From contig CAMBBS010000038.1 in NCBI GenBank assembly GCA_945863875.1, forward strand, positions 1 to 41,880: DNA of 41,880 nt. Direction: 5' to 3'. Origin of the DNA: Desulfopila aestuarii DSM 18488. Its GTDB lineage: Bacteria; Desulfobacterota; Desulfobulbia; Desulfobulbales; Desulfocapsaceae. A model generated the notes under the pieces. It was given only the letters and a program-made list of their open reading frames with translations. It ran no database searches and was not told the origin of the DNA. The translations under genes were made by a program, and so were the position numbers. Positions 8,470 to 15,990 of the stretch are shown in pieces (positions within the stretch are counted from its first letter, which is position 1; the number at the start of each line of letters is the position of its first letter).

Positions 8470-9774
8470 TCAATAGGGATTGTTGATTTTCGGATGTGGT
8501 AGTATTTCTGTTACGTTCGTTTCGTGTTTTTCATGCAAAACAATTCCTGCCATATGGTTCAGGTCAGCATCCGTTACTGTTGGCATAAAGTGCTTTCTAT
8601 AAAGCTCTTCATGCAGGATGGTTACAACAGCAACGAGTGGCGCGGCAACTAATACACCCAGCACCCCGAAAGCGGCGACACTGAGAAGCATGGAAAAGAT
8701 CACCGCTAATGGGTGTAATTTCATACGCCTCGCCATAAGGAACGGGATGATCACATTGTTCTCAAAGGCTTGAACAGTGATATAAGCGAGTACAACCCAC
8801 ACCGGGGTCAGCCCCCCTTCACCAAAAGCAAGCAAAAGGGCCGGTACAGCGCTGAGGATAGGCCCGAGAAAGGGAATCGCTTCCAGCGTAAAGGCGACCA
8901 ATCCTAAAACCAGCGCGTCCATCAAGCCAAAGATCGGCCACATAAGCAAGAAAACCAGAAAGCCTATTGTCATCATCCCAAGCAACGTTGCGCCGGCCCA
9001 CATGGGGACGAATGTGCCAATGCGCTGCAGGACAATGACAGCGTGCCCGTGCTGGCGCGCAGGGAAAAGACCAAGTATTGCGGCAAAAACCGGACGGGGA
9101 TTCATGAGTGTAAAGACCACACCAAAAAAGACGGTAATCAGAACCACTGCTATTTGAGCACTATTGAACGCTACTGCAGTGAAGCTGCCGAGTACCTCCC
9201 TGACCATCTTACCCAAACCCGCACGAAGAGGTCCTGGCTCATTATTTGATTGCGGTGATGGGTCTTTTACCAGCAGCACAGGTTTTGAATTTCCCGCCGG
9301 AATTTTTTCTTCAGCAATTTCATTGCTAACTTCCGTCTGAAGTTGCTCCTCAAAAAGCACCGACTGCTGTTCAATTTTGATGAGTGGCTTCTGGAGACGT
9401 TCCCAGTATCCGGGTAAAGTTTCCGAGATATTAAGAATCGAGGTTTTCATTGGCCCAAAAAAAGCCCATCCGGTCAAACAGATTGCCGCGATCATTCCTA
9501 GAGCCAGAATACCGGTGGGAACCTTTCTCCCGCCGGTATTCACTCTCATCCACGATACTATTGGATTGACTGCGAGAGAAATCAACAGTACCAGCAGAAG
9601 AGACAACAAAATGGGAGACAGGAGCTGGAATGTTTTGATAAAGGACAAGAGAGCCGCCCCAACAATAATGTAGAGGAAAACAGAATGCTGTTTTTGTTCC
9701 GGTGCAAGTTTGTCGGGCATAGGGCTTTTATCCATTGCGGATCCTGTAAAAGTATTGCCAGGTACCAATTCCAT
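8470..9774 (-). CDS. AI-2E-family (PF01594) transporter-type membrane protein
   Basis: The protein of about 434 residues has a cytoplasmic N-terminus, paired hydrophobic segments, a soluble loop (about residues 120-190), and a C-terminal bundle with FLEAIPFLGP-like (here LEAIPFLGPILSAVPALLLA) and QAFENNVIIPFLMARRMKLHPLAVIFS, the most conserved stretch of the family. Members are called AI-2 exporters, but several act as Na+/H+ or other antiporters, so the substrate here is open. Start choice is ambiguous: ATG at 9774 has GGCGGA about 9 bases upstream, and ATG at 9735 (MDKSPM) has AGGA at 6 bases. The C-terminal tail of about 45 residues is hydrophilic. Confidence 0.9.
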   Translation of the reverse strand: MELVPGNTFTGSAMDKSPMPDKLAPEQKQHSVFLYIIVGAALLSFIKTFQLLSPILLSLLLVLLISLAVNPIVSWMRVNTGGRKVPTGILALGMIAAICLTGWAFFGPMKTSILNISETLPGYWERLQKPLIKIEQQSVLFEEQLQTEVSNEIAEEKIPAGNSKPVLLVKDPSPQSNNEPGPLRAGLGKMVREVLGSFTAVAFNSAQIAVVLITVFFGVVFTLMNPRPVFAAILGLFPARQHGHAVIVLQRIGTFVPMWAGATLLGMMTIGFLVFLLMWPIFGLMDALVLGLVAFTLEAIPFLGPILSAVPALLLAFGEGGLTPVWVVLAYITVQAFENNVIIPFLMARRMKLHPLAVIFSMLLSVAAFGVLGVLVAAPLVAVVTILHEELYRKHFMPTVTDADLNHMAGIVLHEKHETNVTEILPHPKINNPY

Positions 9775-9786
9775 AGTGCATCATCC

Positions 9787-9799
9787 GCCGATAATCGGC
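9787..9799. promoter_or_regulatory. 13-bp perfect palindrome before the AI-2E-family gene
   Basis: GCCGATAATCGGC is symmetric around a central A and lies 12 bases upstream of the longer start. It could be a repressor site or part of a 5' UTR hairpin. No regulator is suggested. Confidence 0.3.
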
Positions 9800-9837
9800 A
9801 GGATCGCTCCTGAGAGCCGACCTAGTTAACAACCAGA

Positions 9838-10041
9838 CTATTCTTGACGCCCTTTGACTCCATCCACTGTTCCTGCGATTTGTGCCGCCCTTTCAAAGGC
9901 ATGTCTGGAATCTACAAAACCGCTTAGCTGGTCAATTCCTTTGAAGGACTCGACATTAACCTGCAGAAACTTGAACATCGGGTCGTTCACAATCTTGGCA
10001 GATAACCTGAGTAAGATAAATTCAGTAACTTGTGGGTGCTG
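9838..10041 (-). pseudogene. Remnant of a BON-domain (OsmY-type) protein
   Basis: On the minus strand the frame from about 10041 to the TAG at 9838 reads SAKIVNDPMFKFLQVNV, then ESFKGIDQLSGFVDS, then AAQIAGTVDGVKG. This is the pattern of a BON domain: an N-terminal NDP.L turn, VNVESFKG..QLSGFV, then an A..IA..V.GVK helix-strand. A stop codon lies at 10042-10044 in frame and no start codon or signal peptide follows it, so the 5' end is lost. Intact members are periplasmic lipid-binding proteins induced by osmotic stress. It lies just upstream of the AI-2E-family gene on the same strand. Confidence 0.75.
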
Positions 10042-10176
10042 TTATCGTTCCAGTATAGCCTCGCAAGCTCTATGCCAAATCGGTTATTTTGTCCAATCTG
10101 CGCTTATCTATCTGTTTTTAAGTGAAAATATCAACATGATTTTCGACGAATGAAACTGTCGGCAGCAGTTTAAATA

Positions 10177-10209
10177 AGGTCATATGCAACCGATGGTCAC
10201 ATATGACCT
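10177..10209. repeat. Intergenic hairpin, copy 3 of the three-member family
   Basis: Arms AGGTCATATG (10177-10186) and CATATGACCT (10200-10209) flank a 13-base loop, CAACCGATGGTCA. The loop motif CAACC-NNTGGTCA is shared with copy 2. It lies in the gap between the BON remnant and the lipoprotein gene; bases 10210-10391 show nothing else. Confidence 0.7.
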
Positions 10210-10391
10210 CACCTTGTGCGAAGGCCTGTCCCGGTTTCTTTTTTACAGACGCAATTACAGGAAGTTACCTTGGAGTACCGATGGGCACACATCTTGCTGG
10301 CTAAAGCTCCAGGGGCCTGTTCAAATTGACAGATATTTTGAAGAAGCTGAGGTAAGGATTCCTACTACAACACTTTAAGGGAGTTTCAACG

Positions 10392-10622
10392 ATGCAGAAA
10401 AAATTCATCAAGTCGCTTTTGCTTATAACATCAATAACTTTGGCAGTTCTCGCTTCTGGGTGCGACTCCCAAGGACCGGCAGAAAAAGCCGGGGAAAAAA
10501 TTGACCAATCGATAAAAAGTACCAAGGATGCTCTGGAAGAAGCCTCCGATAAGATCACAGGAAAAGGACCAGCGGAAAAAGCGGGTGAAAAAATAGATGA
10601 GGCCCTTGAACCGAAGCAATAA
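10392..10622 (+). CDS. Small lipoprotein with a duplicated GPAEKAGEKID motif
   Basis: The 76-residue protein has a short basic start, a hydrophobic core and a lipobox LASGC with Cys at residue 24, so it should be a lipid-anchored envelope protein. The mature part holds two copies of GPAEKAGEKID separated by a helical linker of about 20 residues (residues 28-38 and 58-68). Small lipoproteins with this repeat occur in proteobacteria; function is unknown. Position -1 of the lipobox is glycine and the residue after Cys is Asp, which in enterobacteria favours inner-membrane retention. RBS: AAGGGAG about 9 bases upstream of the ATG. Confidence 0.75.
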   Translation: MQKKFIKSLLLITSITLAVLASGCDSQGPAEKAGEKIDQSIKSTKDALEEASDKITGKGPAEKAGEKIDEALEPKQ

Positions 10623-10756
10623 TTCCAGACTAGAATCGAGGTGAGAAAAAAATAAAATGGCCAAGGCACCTCTATAAATTTATGCGGCTTTGGCTAGGTT
10701 TCGCGTAATATTTCTTCCGCTTTCCACCGTAAAACTTGCTGTTTTCATTCACTCCA

Positions 10757-10894
10757 GATTGCACTGCAGCAAGAGCTTTGCAGTACAATCTATATAAAAC
10801 AGCAAAGATGAATAATCTGGATCCTTATGCAGTTCTGCGTTATATCTTCAACAAGTTGCCGATAACCACATCTCTCGAAAACCATGAAACCTAA
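10757..10894 (+). pseudogene. 3' remnant of an IS66-family transposase
   Basis: The frame ending in TAA at 10892-10894 reads LYKTAKMNNLDPYAVLRYIF, then NKLPITTSLENHET. This matches the C-terminal tail of IS66 transposases (TAK.NGL.PYAYLRYVF.KLP...S.EDYE). Only about 45 codons remain, with no upstream transposase domain. The rest of the 10623-11012 gap shows one further inverted repeat. Confidence 0.7.
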
Positions 10895-10931
10895 CCCGGG
10901 TAAACGGGAAATAAGCCAGGATTCTTTACAG

Positions 10932-10973
10932 TACCCCTTGAGAAATGCTCTTTTTAGTGCTCCTCAAGGGGTA
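10932..10973. promoter_or_regulatory. 11-bp inverted repeat upstream of the sigma-54 activator gene
   Basis: TACCCCTTGAG at 10932-10942 pairs perfectly with CTCAAGGGGTA at 10963-10973 across a 20-base, AT-rich spacer containing CTTTTTAG. It ends 39 bases before the ATG. It could be an operator or a leader hairpin. Confidence 0.4.
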
Positions 10974-11012
10974 TAACGTACTGATGTTTACCTGGAAAAA
11001 CAGCATATTCGT

Positions 11013-12518
11013 ATGAAATCTGCAAAAGATACCGCAAGGATACAAACCTTTATTGAGGTTTTTGATAACATCCAGGATTCGATCCGAGAACCATTGGTCA
11101 TACTCGATTCTGATCTTAAAGTTGTAAAGGCCAATCGAGCTTTTTACCGGACATTCCGCGTCAAGCCGGACGAAACGGAAGGAATCCTTATATATGACCT
11201 TGGCAATAGTCAGTGGAATATCCCAAAACTTCGCGAATTGCTTGAAGAAATCCTTCCTGACAACACCGTGTTTGATGACCATGAGGTGGAACATACTTTT
11301 GAAACTATCGGTCGCAAGATAATGCATCTCAATGCCAGACGGATTTTGACACAATCGAACCAGACCCAACTCATACTGCTGGCCATTGAAGATGTAACGG
11401 ACCGGGAAGATCATAAAAGAGATCTTGAAGAACTCGTCGAAACGAGAACCATCGAACTTGTCATCGCCCGACGAGAGGCCGAAAAAAAACGAGAAAAGGC
11501 AGAGGCGTCACTTGTTGAAATACAAGGGTTAAAAGATCTCCTCGAGGCGGAAAGGGTCTATCTGCAGGCAGAGATTAGACTGGAAAACAATCATGAAAAA
11601 ATAATCGGTCAAAGTGACGCGCTCAAATACGTGCTCCATAAAGTCGCACAGATTGCCAGCAGCAACACGACGGTCCTTGTTCTGGGCGAGACAGGAACCG
11701 GCAAGGAATTGCTGGCTCGAGCTGTTCACGGTATGAGCCTGCGCAAGAATCGAGCCCTGATCAAAGTGAATTGCGCCACTCTGCCGGCAAACCTCATCGA
11801 AAGCGAATTGTTCGGTCATGAGAAGGGTTCTTTCACCGGTTCTCAGTCCAGGCACATTGGACGATTTGAGGTCGCCAGCGGCGCGACCCTCTTTCTTGAC
11901 GAAATCGGAGAACTGCCGCTTGAACTGCAGGCAAAACTGCTCAGAGTTATCCAGGATGGGGAATTTGAAAGGCTCGGCAGTTCTACCACCATTAAAGTCG
12001 ATACCCGGATTATTGCCGCAACAAACCGCAATCTTGAAGAGGAAGTGCGCATGGGACGTTTTCGTGAGGACCTCTGGTACCGGCTGAATATTTTCCCGAT
12101 TACCATGCCACCGCTGCGCAACCGCCTGGAGGACATACCCCTTCTTGTCGATTTTTATGTGAAAAATATTGCCAAACGGATGGGCAAGAATATCGAGACC
12201 ATTTCAGCTGGCGTTATGGATATCCTGCAGAAATACCACTGGCCCGGAAATATTCGGGAACTGGCAAACGTCCTTGAACGGGCAGTGATCAATTCATCCG
12301 GCCCCAAACTGCGACTGGCAGATGAGCTCAAAGGATCTTTAAAGGATAGGCATCAAAGCGCACAATCTCTCGACTCCGTTGAGCGGGAACATATCCTCCG
12401 GATACTTGAGCAGACCAAATGGAAAGTAAGTGGGAAAGACAGTGCATCTGAGATTCTTGGTCTCGACCGCAGCACCTTGCGCGCCCGCATGATAAAGCTC
12501 AATATTGAAAAACCCTGA
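11013..12518 (+). CDS. Sigma-54-dependent activator: PAS, coiled coil, AAA+, Fis-type HTH
   Basis: Domains in order: a PAS domain at about residues 15-130 (IREPLVILDSDLKVVKANRAF), a coiled coil at about 130-195, an AAA+ domain at about 197-430, and a Fis-type HTH at 455-500 (SEILGLDRSTLRARMIKLNI). Walker A is GETGTGKE (225-232), Walker B is TLFLDEIGE (292-300), and the arginine-finger region is present. The loop that contacts sigma-54, normally GAFTGA, is GSFTGS (272-277). There is no receiver domain, so the signal is probably read by the PAS domain. Translation from the ATG at 11013 has only a weak Shine-Dalgarno. No target can be named from sequence; the next gene downstream (znuA) is 300 bases away and seems to have its own operator. 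Confidence 0.92.
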   Translation: MKSAKDTARIQTFIEVFDNIQDSIREPLVILDSDLKVVKANRAFYRTFRVKPDETEGILIYDLGNSQWNIPKLRELLEEILPDNTVFDDHEVEHTFETIGRKIMHLNARRILTQSNQTQLILLAIEDVTDREDHKRDLEELVETRTIELVIARREAEKKREKAEASLVEIQGLKDLLEAERVYLQAEIRLENNHEKIIGQSDALKYVLHKVAQIASSNTTVLVLGETGTGKELLARAVHGMSLRKNRALIKVNCATLPANLIESELFGHEKGSFTGSQSRHIGRFEVASGATLFLDEIGELPLELQAKLLRVIQDGEFERLGSSTTIKVDTRIIAATNRNLEEEVRMGRFREDLWYRLNIFPITMPPLRNRLEDIPLLVDFYVKNIAKRMGKNIETISAGVMDILQKYHWPGNIRELANVLERAVINSSGPKLRLADELKGSLKDRHQSAQSLDSVEREHILRILEQTKWKVSGKDSASEILGLDRSTLRARMIKLNIEKP

Positions 12519-12740
12519 ACGTACAATGAGTCCATCCGCTGTGCAGCAAATGAGAGCTTTTTACTGTTGCCCTCCTGCCGTACCAGCTTGATCTTTCGAA
12601 AAAGTACCATTAGCCATAAACCTGCAGGCTATGCCGCGGCGGACCGCTCTTCGTACTACTTTCGGCAATGGCACAGTTTTTTGTCAATATTATGGCCTTT
12701 CCTGGGAAATCTTCCTAAAAACCCTTGAAAAAAAGATGCA

Positions 12741-12793
12741 ATGCAATATATTTGCCCGATCCGATGCAATAGATTTGCATGAATATTTTGCAT
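12741..12793 (+). promoter_or_regulatory. Candidate Zur (or Fur-family) operator before znuA
   Basis: Two sites of the same form lie 23 bases apart: ATGCAATATATTTGCCC (12741-12757) and ATGCAATAGATTTGCAT (12764-12780). The second is a dyad with arms ATGCAA/TTGCAT around 5 bases. A third, overlapping related stretch ends at 12793 (GAATATTTTGCAT). Fur-family repressors bind AT-rich dyads of this size, and a Fur-family gene ends the operon. The sites lie 25-77 bases before the znuA start, where they would cover the promoter or the start of transcription. Confidence 0.6.
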
Positions 12794-12817
12794 CAAATTT
12801 CAACCTGGAAGGACATC

Positions 12818-13750
12818 ATGATAAAACGCATAATAGTTCTACTTATTGCAATTTTTGCGCTTCAAGGGGCGGCGCATACCTTTGCCAAAGACCAACCGAC
12901 CGTTTTTGTCTCTATTTTGCCGCAAAAGTTCTTTGTGCAACAAATTAGCAAGGACTTTGTCAATGTTGCGGTCATGGTCCAGCCCGGTGCCAGCCCGGCG
13001 ACCTATGAACCGAAACCATCACAAATGGCTGAATTAGCTGCTAGTTCACTCTATTTTTCCATTGGTGTCCCCTTTGAAAATGCCTGGCTTGACAGGATTG
13101 CCGGGGTTAACCTGAAGATGAAAATAATTCGCACGGAAAAAGGGATCAACAGGCTGGCGATGGTCGAACACCATCATGAAGGTGAAGAGCAGCATGACGA
13201 CCAGCAGGCCAATCAGCACACAGCCGGCGAGCCCGGAGACAACCATGAAGGTATCCATGAAAACGGCCTGGATCCGCATATCTGGCTGTCCCCACCTCTG
13301 GTAAAAAAACAGGCGGAGACCATTGCCGCCGCCCTGGCAGGTGAGTACCCGGAACAGACAGCTTTCTTTCAGCAGAATCTGGCAACTTTCCTGGCGGAGA
13401 TCGACCGCCTCAACGACGAACTGCACCGTACACTGGCAGAGAAGAAGGGCATGAAATTCATGGTCTTCCATCCGTCCTGGGGGTATTTCGCGAAAGAATA
13501 CGGCCTCGAACAGATTGCCATAGAAATAGAAGGTAAGGATCCAAAGCCCGCCCAGTTACGGGAATTAATCGAGCACGCCAGGGAAAATGCAGTAACCGTT
13601 GTCTTTGCCCAGCCACAGTTTTCGACCAAGAGTGCCAAACTTATCGCCCGGGAAATCGGCGGGGAGATTATTTTTATCGACCCGCTCGCCGAAGACTGGC
13701 TGAACAACATGAAACAGGTTGCCGCAAGCCTCAGAAACGCCCTCAGGTAA
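12818..13750 (+). CDS. znuA: ZnuA-like zinc ABC transporter substrate-binding protein
   Basis: A 310-residue cluster A-I binding protein. The ATG at 12818 follows GGAAGGA and opens a good signal peptide (cleavage near residue 23). An earlier ATG at 12779 falls inside the operator and is rejected. A His/Asp/Glu-rich loop at about residues 117-150 (HHH, HDD, HTAG, NHEG) is typical of zinc-specific members. Likely metal ligands are His154 (LDPHIW), His218 (FHPSWG) and Asp288 (FIDPL). The first ligand, normally His in a GASxHxY motif, is Ala61 here (GASPATYEPKP). The product should bind zinc in the periplasm and deliver it to ZnuB. It is the first gene of the znuACB-zur operon. Confidence 0.9.
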   Translation: MIKRIIVLLIAIFALQGAAHTFAKDQPTVFVSILPQKFFVQQISKDFVNVAVMVQPGASPATYEPKPSQMAELAASSLYFSIGVPFENAWLDRIAGVNLKMKIIRTEKGINRLAMVEHHHEGEEQHDDQQANQHTAGEPGDNHEGIHENGLDPHIWLSPPLVKKQAETIAAALAGEYPEQTAFFQQNLATFLAEIDRLNDELHRTLAEKKGMKFMVFHPSWGYFAKEYGLEQIAIEIEGKDPKPAQLRELIEHARENAVTVVFAQPQFSTKSAKLIAREIGGEIIFIDPLAEDWLNNMKQVAASLRNALR

Positions 13751-13760
13751 ATGAGAAAAT

Positions 13761-14591
13761 ATGACCGCTTCCATGATCAATAGTGCAAATATCACCGATG
13801 CTACCAGTACCCCGGCTCCGATCATTGAGATAGCCGATCTGTGTTATACCAAGGAGGGGCAGGACATCCTGCACGACATCAACCTGACCGTTTATGCCGG
13901 TGACTTCGTTTCCATCATTGGCCCCAACGGCGGCGGAAAGACAACACTGTTGAAGTTGATTCTCGGTCTGATCAAGCCATCAAAAGGGCAGATCCTCATC
14001 AACCAGAAATCCCCGGACCATCATTTTGCAACGGTTGGTTATGTGCCGCAGCATGTTAATCACAACATCAGTTTCCCGGCAACAGCTCTCGATGTTGTCC
14101 TCATGGGGGCTTACAGCCCGGAAAACAGGTTTCAGTTTCGTCTTCCCCCGGAAAAGAAACAGGCGGCGCTGGCGATTCTCGACAAGCTTGGGGTCGGGGA
14201 CGTCGCCGAGCGCAAAATTGTCGCTCTGTCCGGTGGACAACGACAGCGTGTCCTGATTGCCCGCGCCATGGTCTCTTCGCCGCAGCTGCTGGTCCTCGAT
14301 GAACCGACCGCCTCCATAGATACCAAAGGCCAATCTGAATTTTATGAGCTGCTCAAGGAATTGAACAAAGAACTGACTATCGTCATGGTCAGTCATGATC
14401 TGCTGATTGTCTCTAACTATGCAAAATCAATCGTCTGTCTGAACAAGAAAATGCATTACCACCAGTCCTTCAAATCATCCGGCGACCTGCTTAAGGCATT
14501 CTATTCCTGTTCGGTCGAGGAGATCTGTCCGGTCGCCGTTGTTACCCAAAGCCACCTGGCCAGACCAACCAGCGGAGCAAAAAATGCTTGA
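13761..14591 (+). CDS. znuC: ZnuC-like zinc ABC transporter ATPase
   Basis: The 276-residue protein has Walker A GPNGGGKTT near residue 54, the ABC signature LSGGQRQR near 156, Walker B LLVLDEPTAS near 176, and the switch His (MVSHD). It should energise zinc uptake through ZnuB. An N-terminal extension of about 20 residues precedes the first strand, so a downstream start is possible. The C-terminal tail of about 50 residues carries cysteines (YSCSVEEICPV) and is typical of this metal-transport group. The gene starts 10 bases after znuA and overlaps znuB by 8 bases. Confidence 0.9.
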   Translation: MTASMINSANITDATSTPAPIIEIADLCYTKEGQDILHDINLTVYAGDFVSIIGPNGGGKTTLLKLILGLIKPSKGQILINQKSPDHHFATVGYVPQHVNHNISFPATALDVVLMGAYSPENRFQFRLPPEKKQAALAILDKLGVGDVAERKIVALSGGQRQRVLIARAMVSSPQLLVLDEPTASIDTKGQSEFYELLKELNKELTIVMVSHDLLIVSNYAKSIVCLNKKMHYHQSFKSSGDLLKAFYSCSVEEICPVAVVTQSHLARPTSGAKNA

Positions 14592-15426
14592 TGCTCTACA
14601 GTTCGAATTCATGCGCAACGCCCTGTTTGCCGGTCTTCTTGCCAGCATTATCTGCGGCGTGATCGGCACACTGATCGTGGTCAACCGTCTCGTCTTCCTG
14701 TCCGGCGGCATTGCCCACAGCGCCTATGGCGGCATCGGCCTGGCCTCCTTTCTCGGCTGGCCCTATATGCTCGGTGCGACATTGTTTGCCTTTGCCTCGG
14801 CGATGCTCATGGCGGCCATTTCCATCAAGGCGAAGGAACGCTCTGACACCCTCATCGGCGTCATGTGGTCGGTCGGCATGGCCATGGGTATCATCCTGCT
14901 TGACCTGACGCCGGGCTACAATGTCGACCTGATGAGCTACCTGTTCGGCAGCATCCTCAGCGTCCCCCGGTCCGAGCTGCTGTTCATGACCTTTCTCGGC
15001 GTGGGCATCCTGCTACTGACGTCCTACTACTATCGCGACCTGCTGGCCATGTCCTACGATGCGGAGTTTGCCCAGGTCCGCGGCGTCCCGGTCCGCGGAC
15101 TGTACTTCCTGCTCATCGGCATGGTCGCGGTAACGGTGGTCATTGTTGTCCAGATCGTCGGCCTGATCCTGGTTATCGCCCTTCTTACTGTTCCTCCCTA
15201 CATCTCGGAAAAATATACCCGTTCCCTGCTGCAGATGATGCTTGTTTCCTCCCTGCTCGGGATGCTTTTTATCACCGGAGGATTATGGTGTTCGTATACC
15301 TACGACCTGACCTCGGGAGCAACGATTATCCTTATTTCCGGCTGCGGCTTTATGCTCTCTCTGCTCCTCGACAAACTGCTTTCACTCAAGCGGAAAATAC
15401 AATGGCGGCGGGCCCATGCACTGTAG
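14584..15426 (+). CDS. znuB: ZnuB-like zinc ABC transporter permease
   Basis: The 280-residue integral membrane protein has about eight hydrophobic segments and the ABC-3 family pattern (SGGIAHSAYGGIGLASFLG near residue 40, and IVQIVGLILVIALLTVPPY near 195). A longer frame opens at 14539, but the ATG at 14584 has GCGGAG 5-6 bases upstream and gives a normal length. It overlaps znuC by 8 bases and zur by about 25 bases, which is strong evidence of one operon. Confidence 0.9.
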   Translation: MLDALQFEFMRNALFAGLLASIICGVIGTLIVVNRLVFLSGGIAHSAYGGIGLASFLGWPYMLGATLFAFASAMLMAAISIKAKERSDTLIGVMWSVGMAMGIILLDLTPGYNVDLMSYLFGSILSVPRSELLFMTFLGVGILLLTSYYYRDLLAMSYDAEFAQVRGVPVRGLYFLLIGMVAVTVVIVVQIVGLILVIALLTVPPYISEKYTRSLLQMMLVSSLLGMLFITGGLWCSYTYDLTSGATIILISGCGFMLSLLLDKLLSLKRKIQWRRAHAL

Positions 15427-15896
15427 CAAACAACCTTTATTGCGATCAAGCCATGTGTGAACAATGCAACTACGCGCGCCTACTCAAAAATGCCGATCTG
15501 GAAGCCACGGCCAATCGATTGCATGTCATGGAAGTGGTCGGCGGAAATAACTGTCCTCTGACCGCGGCGGAGATATTTCATACCATAAGCAGAACCCAGC
15601 CAATCAACCAGGTGACGGTCTACAGGATTCTTGAATTACTCGTTGAGCAGAACCTCCTTGAGCGGATAACCATCGGCGGCCGGGCGGCACATTACGGCAT
15701 GGCGCCCAATGAGCACCACGCCCCGCACCCTCATTTCATCTGCACCAGATGTGCGGCCATTGACTGCCTCAGCCCCGAATGCCTGAGTGTCGATATGGAA
15801 AACCTGCGAAAAACCTTTTCCGGGGAGGTTGAACGGGTAGAGGTTCGCGTCGAAGGCATCTGCCGCAATTGTCTGAAGGGTGGTGGAAAAAAATAG
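15402..15896 (+). CDS. zur: Fur-family repressor, probably Zur
   Basis: The protein has a winged-helix DNA-binding domain (ATANRLHVMEVV; TAAEIFHTI; INQVTVYRILELLVEQNLL) and a dimerisation domain with two CxxC-type pairs (CTRC and CRNC) and the HHAPHPHF motif of Fur-family metal sites. Its position at the end of a zinc-transporter operon makes Zur the best call, as opposed to Fur, PerR or Mur. The 164-residue reading from ATG 15402 begins inside znuB and adds an extra cysteine cluster (CTVANNLYCDQAMCEQC); the alternative ATG at 15453 gives a standard length but has no clear Shine-Dalgarno. It probably represses its own operon through the dyads at 12741-12793. Confidence 0.85.
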   Translation: MAAGPCTVANNLYCDQAMCEQCNYARLLKNADLEATANRLHVMEVVGGNNCPLTAAEIFHTISRTQPINQVTVYRILELLVEQNLLERITIGGRAAHYGMAPNEHHAPHPHFICTRCAAIDCLSPECLSVDMENLRKTFSGEVERVEVRVEGICRNCLKGGGKK

Positions 15897-15942
15897 CTTG
15901 CTCGGCAGGAAGCGTTCAGTAATACTGCGTCTATATTGCAGG

Positions 15943-15990
15943 CCAGACGTCTGGAAGGAATATATGCAAGAGGAACAATTGTCATCATGA
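15943..15990 (+). promoter_or_regulatory. 12-bp palindrome and 8-codon ORF overlapping the methyltransferase start
   Basis: CCAGACGTCTGG (15943-15954) is a perfect palindrome. It is followed by GGAAGGA and, 6 bases on, an ATG at 15964. That ATG opens an 8-codon ORF, MQEEQLSS, ending in TGA at 15988-15990. The TGA overlaps the preferred start of the next gene as ATGA (15987-15990). The short ORF has a much better ribosome site than the gene itself, which suggests translational coupling or a leader peptide. Confidence 0.45.

Noticed and set aside
13146-13471. Two minus-strand ORFs in znuA
   Set aside because: Antisense of the His-rich loop and downstream region of a clear binding protein.
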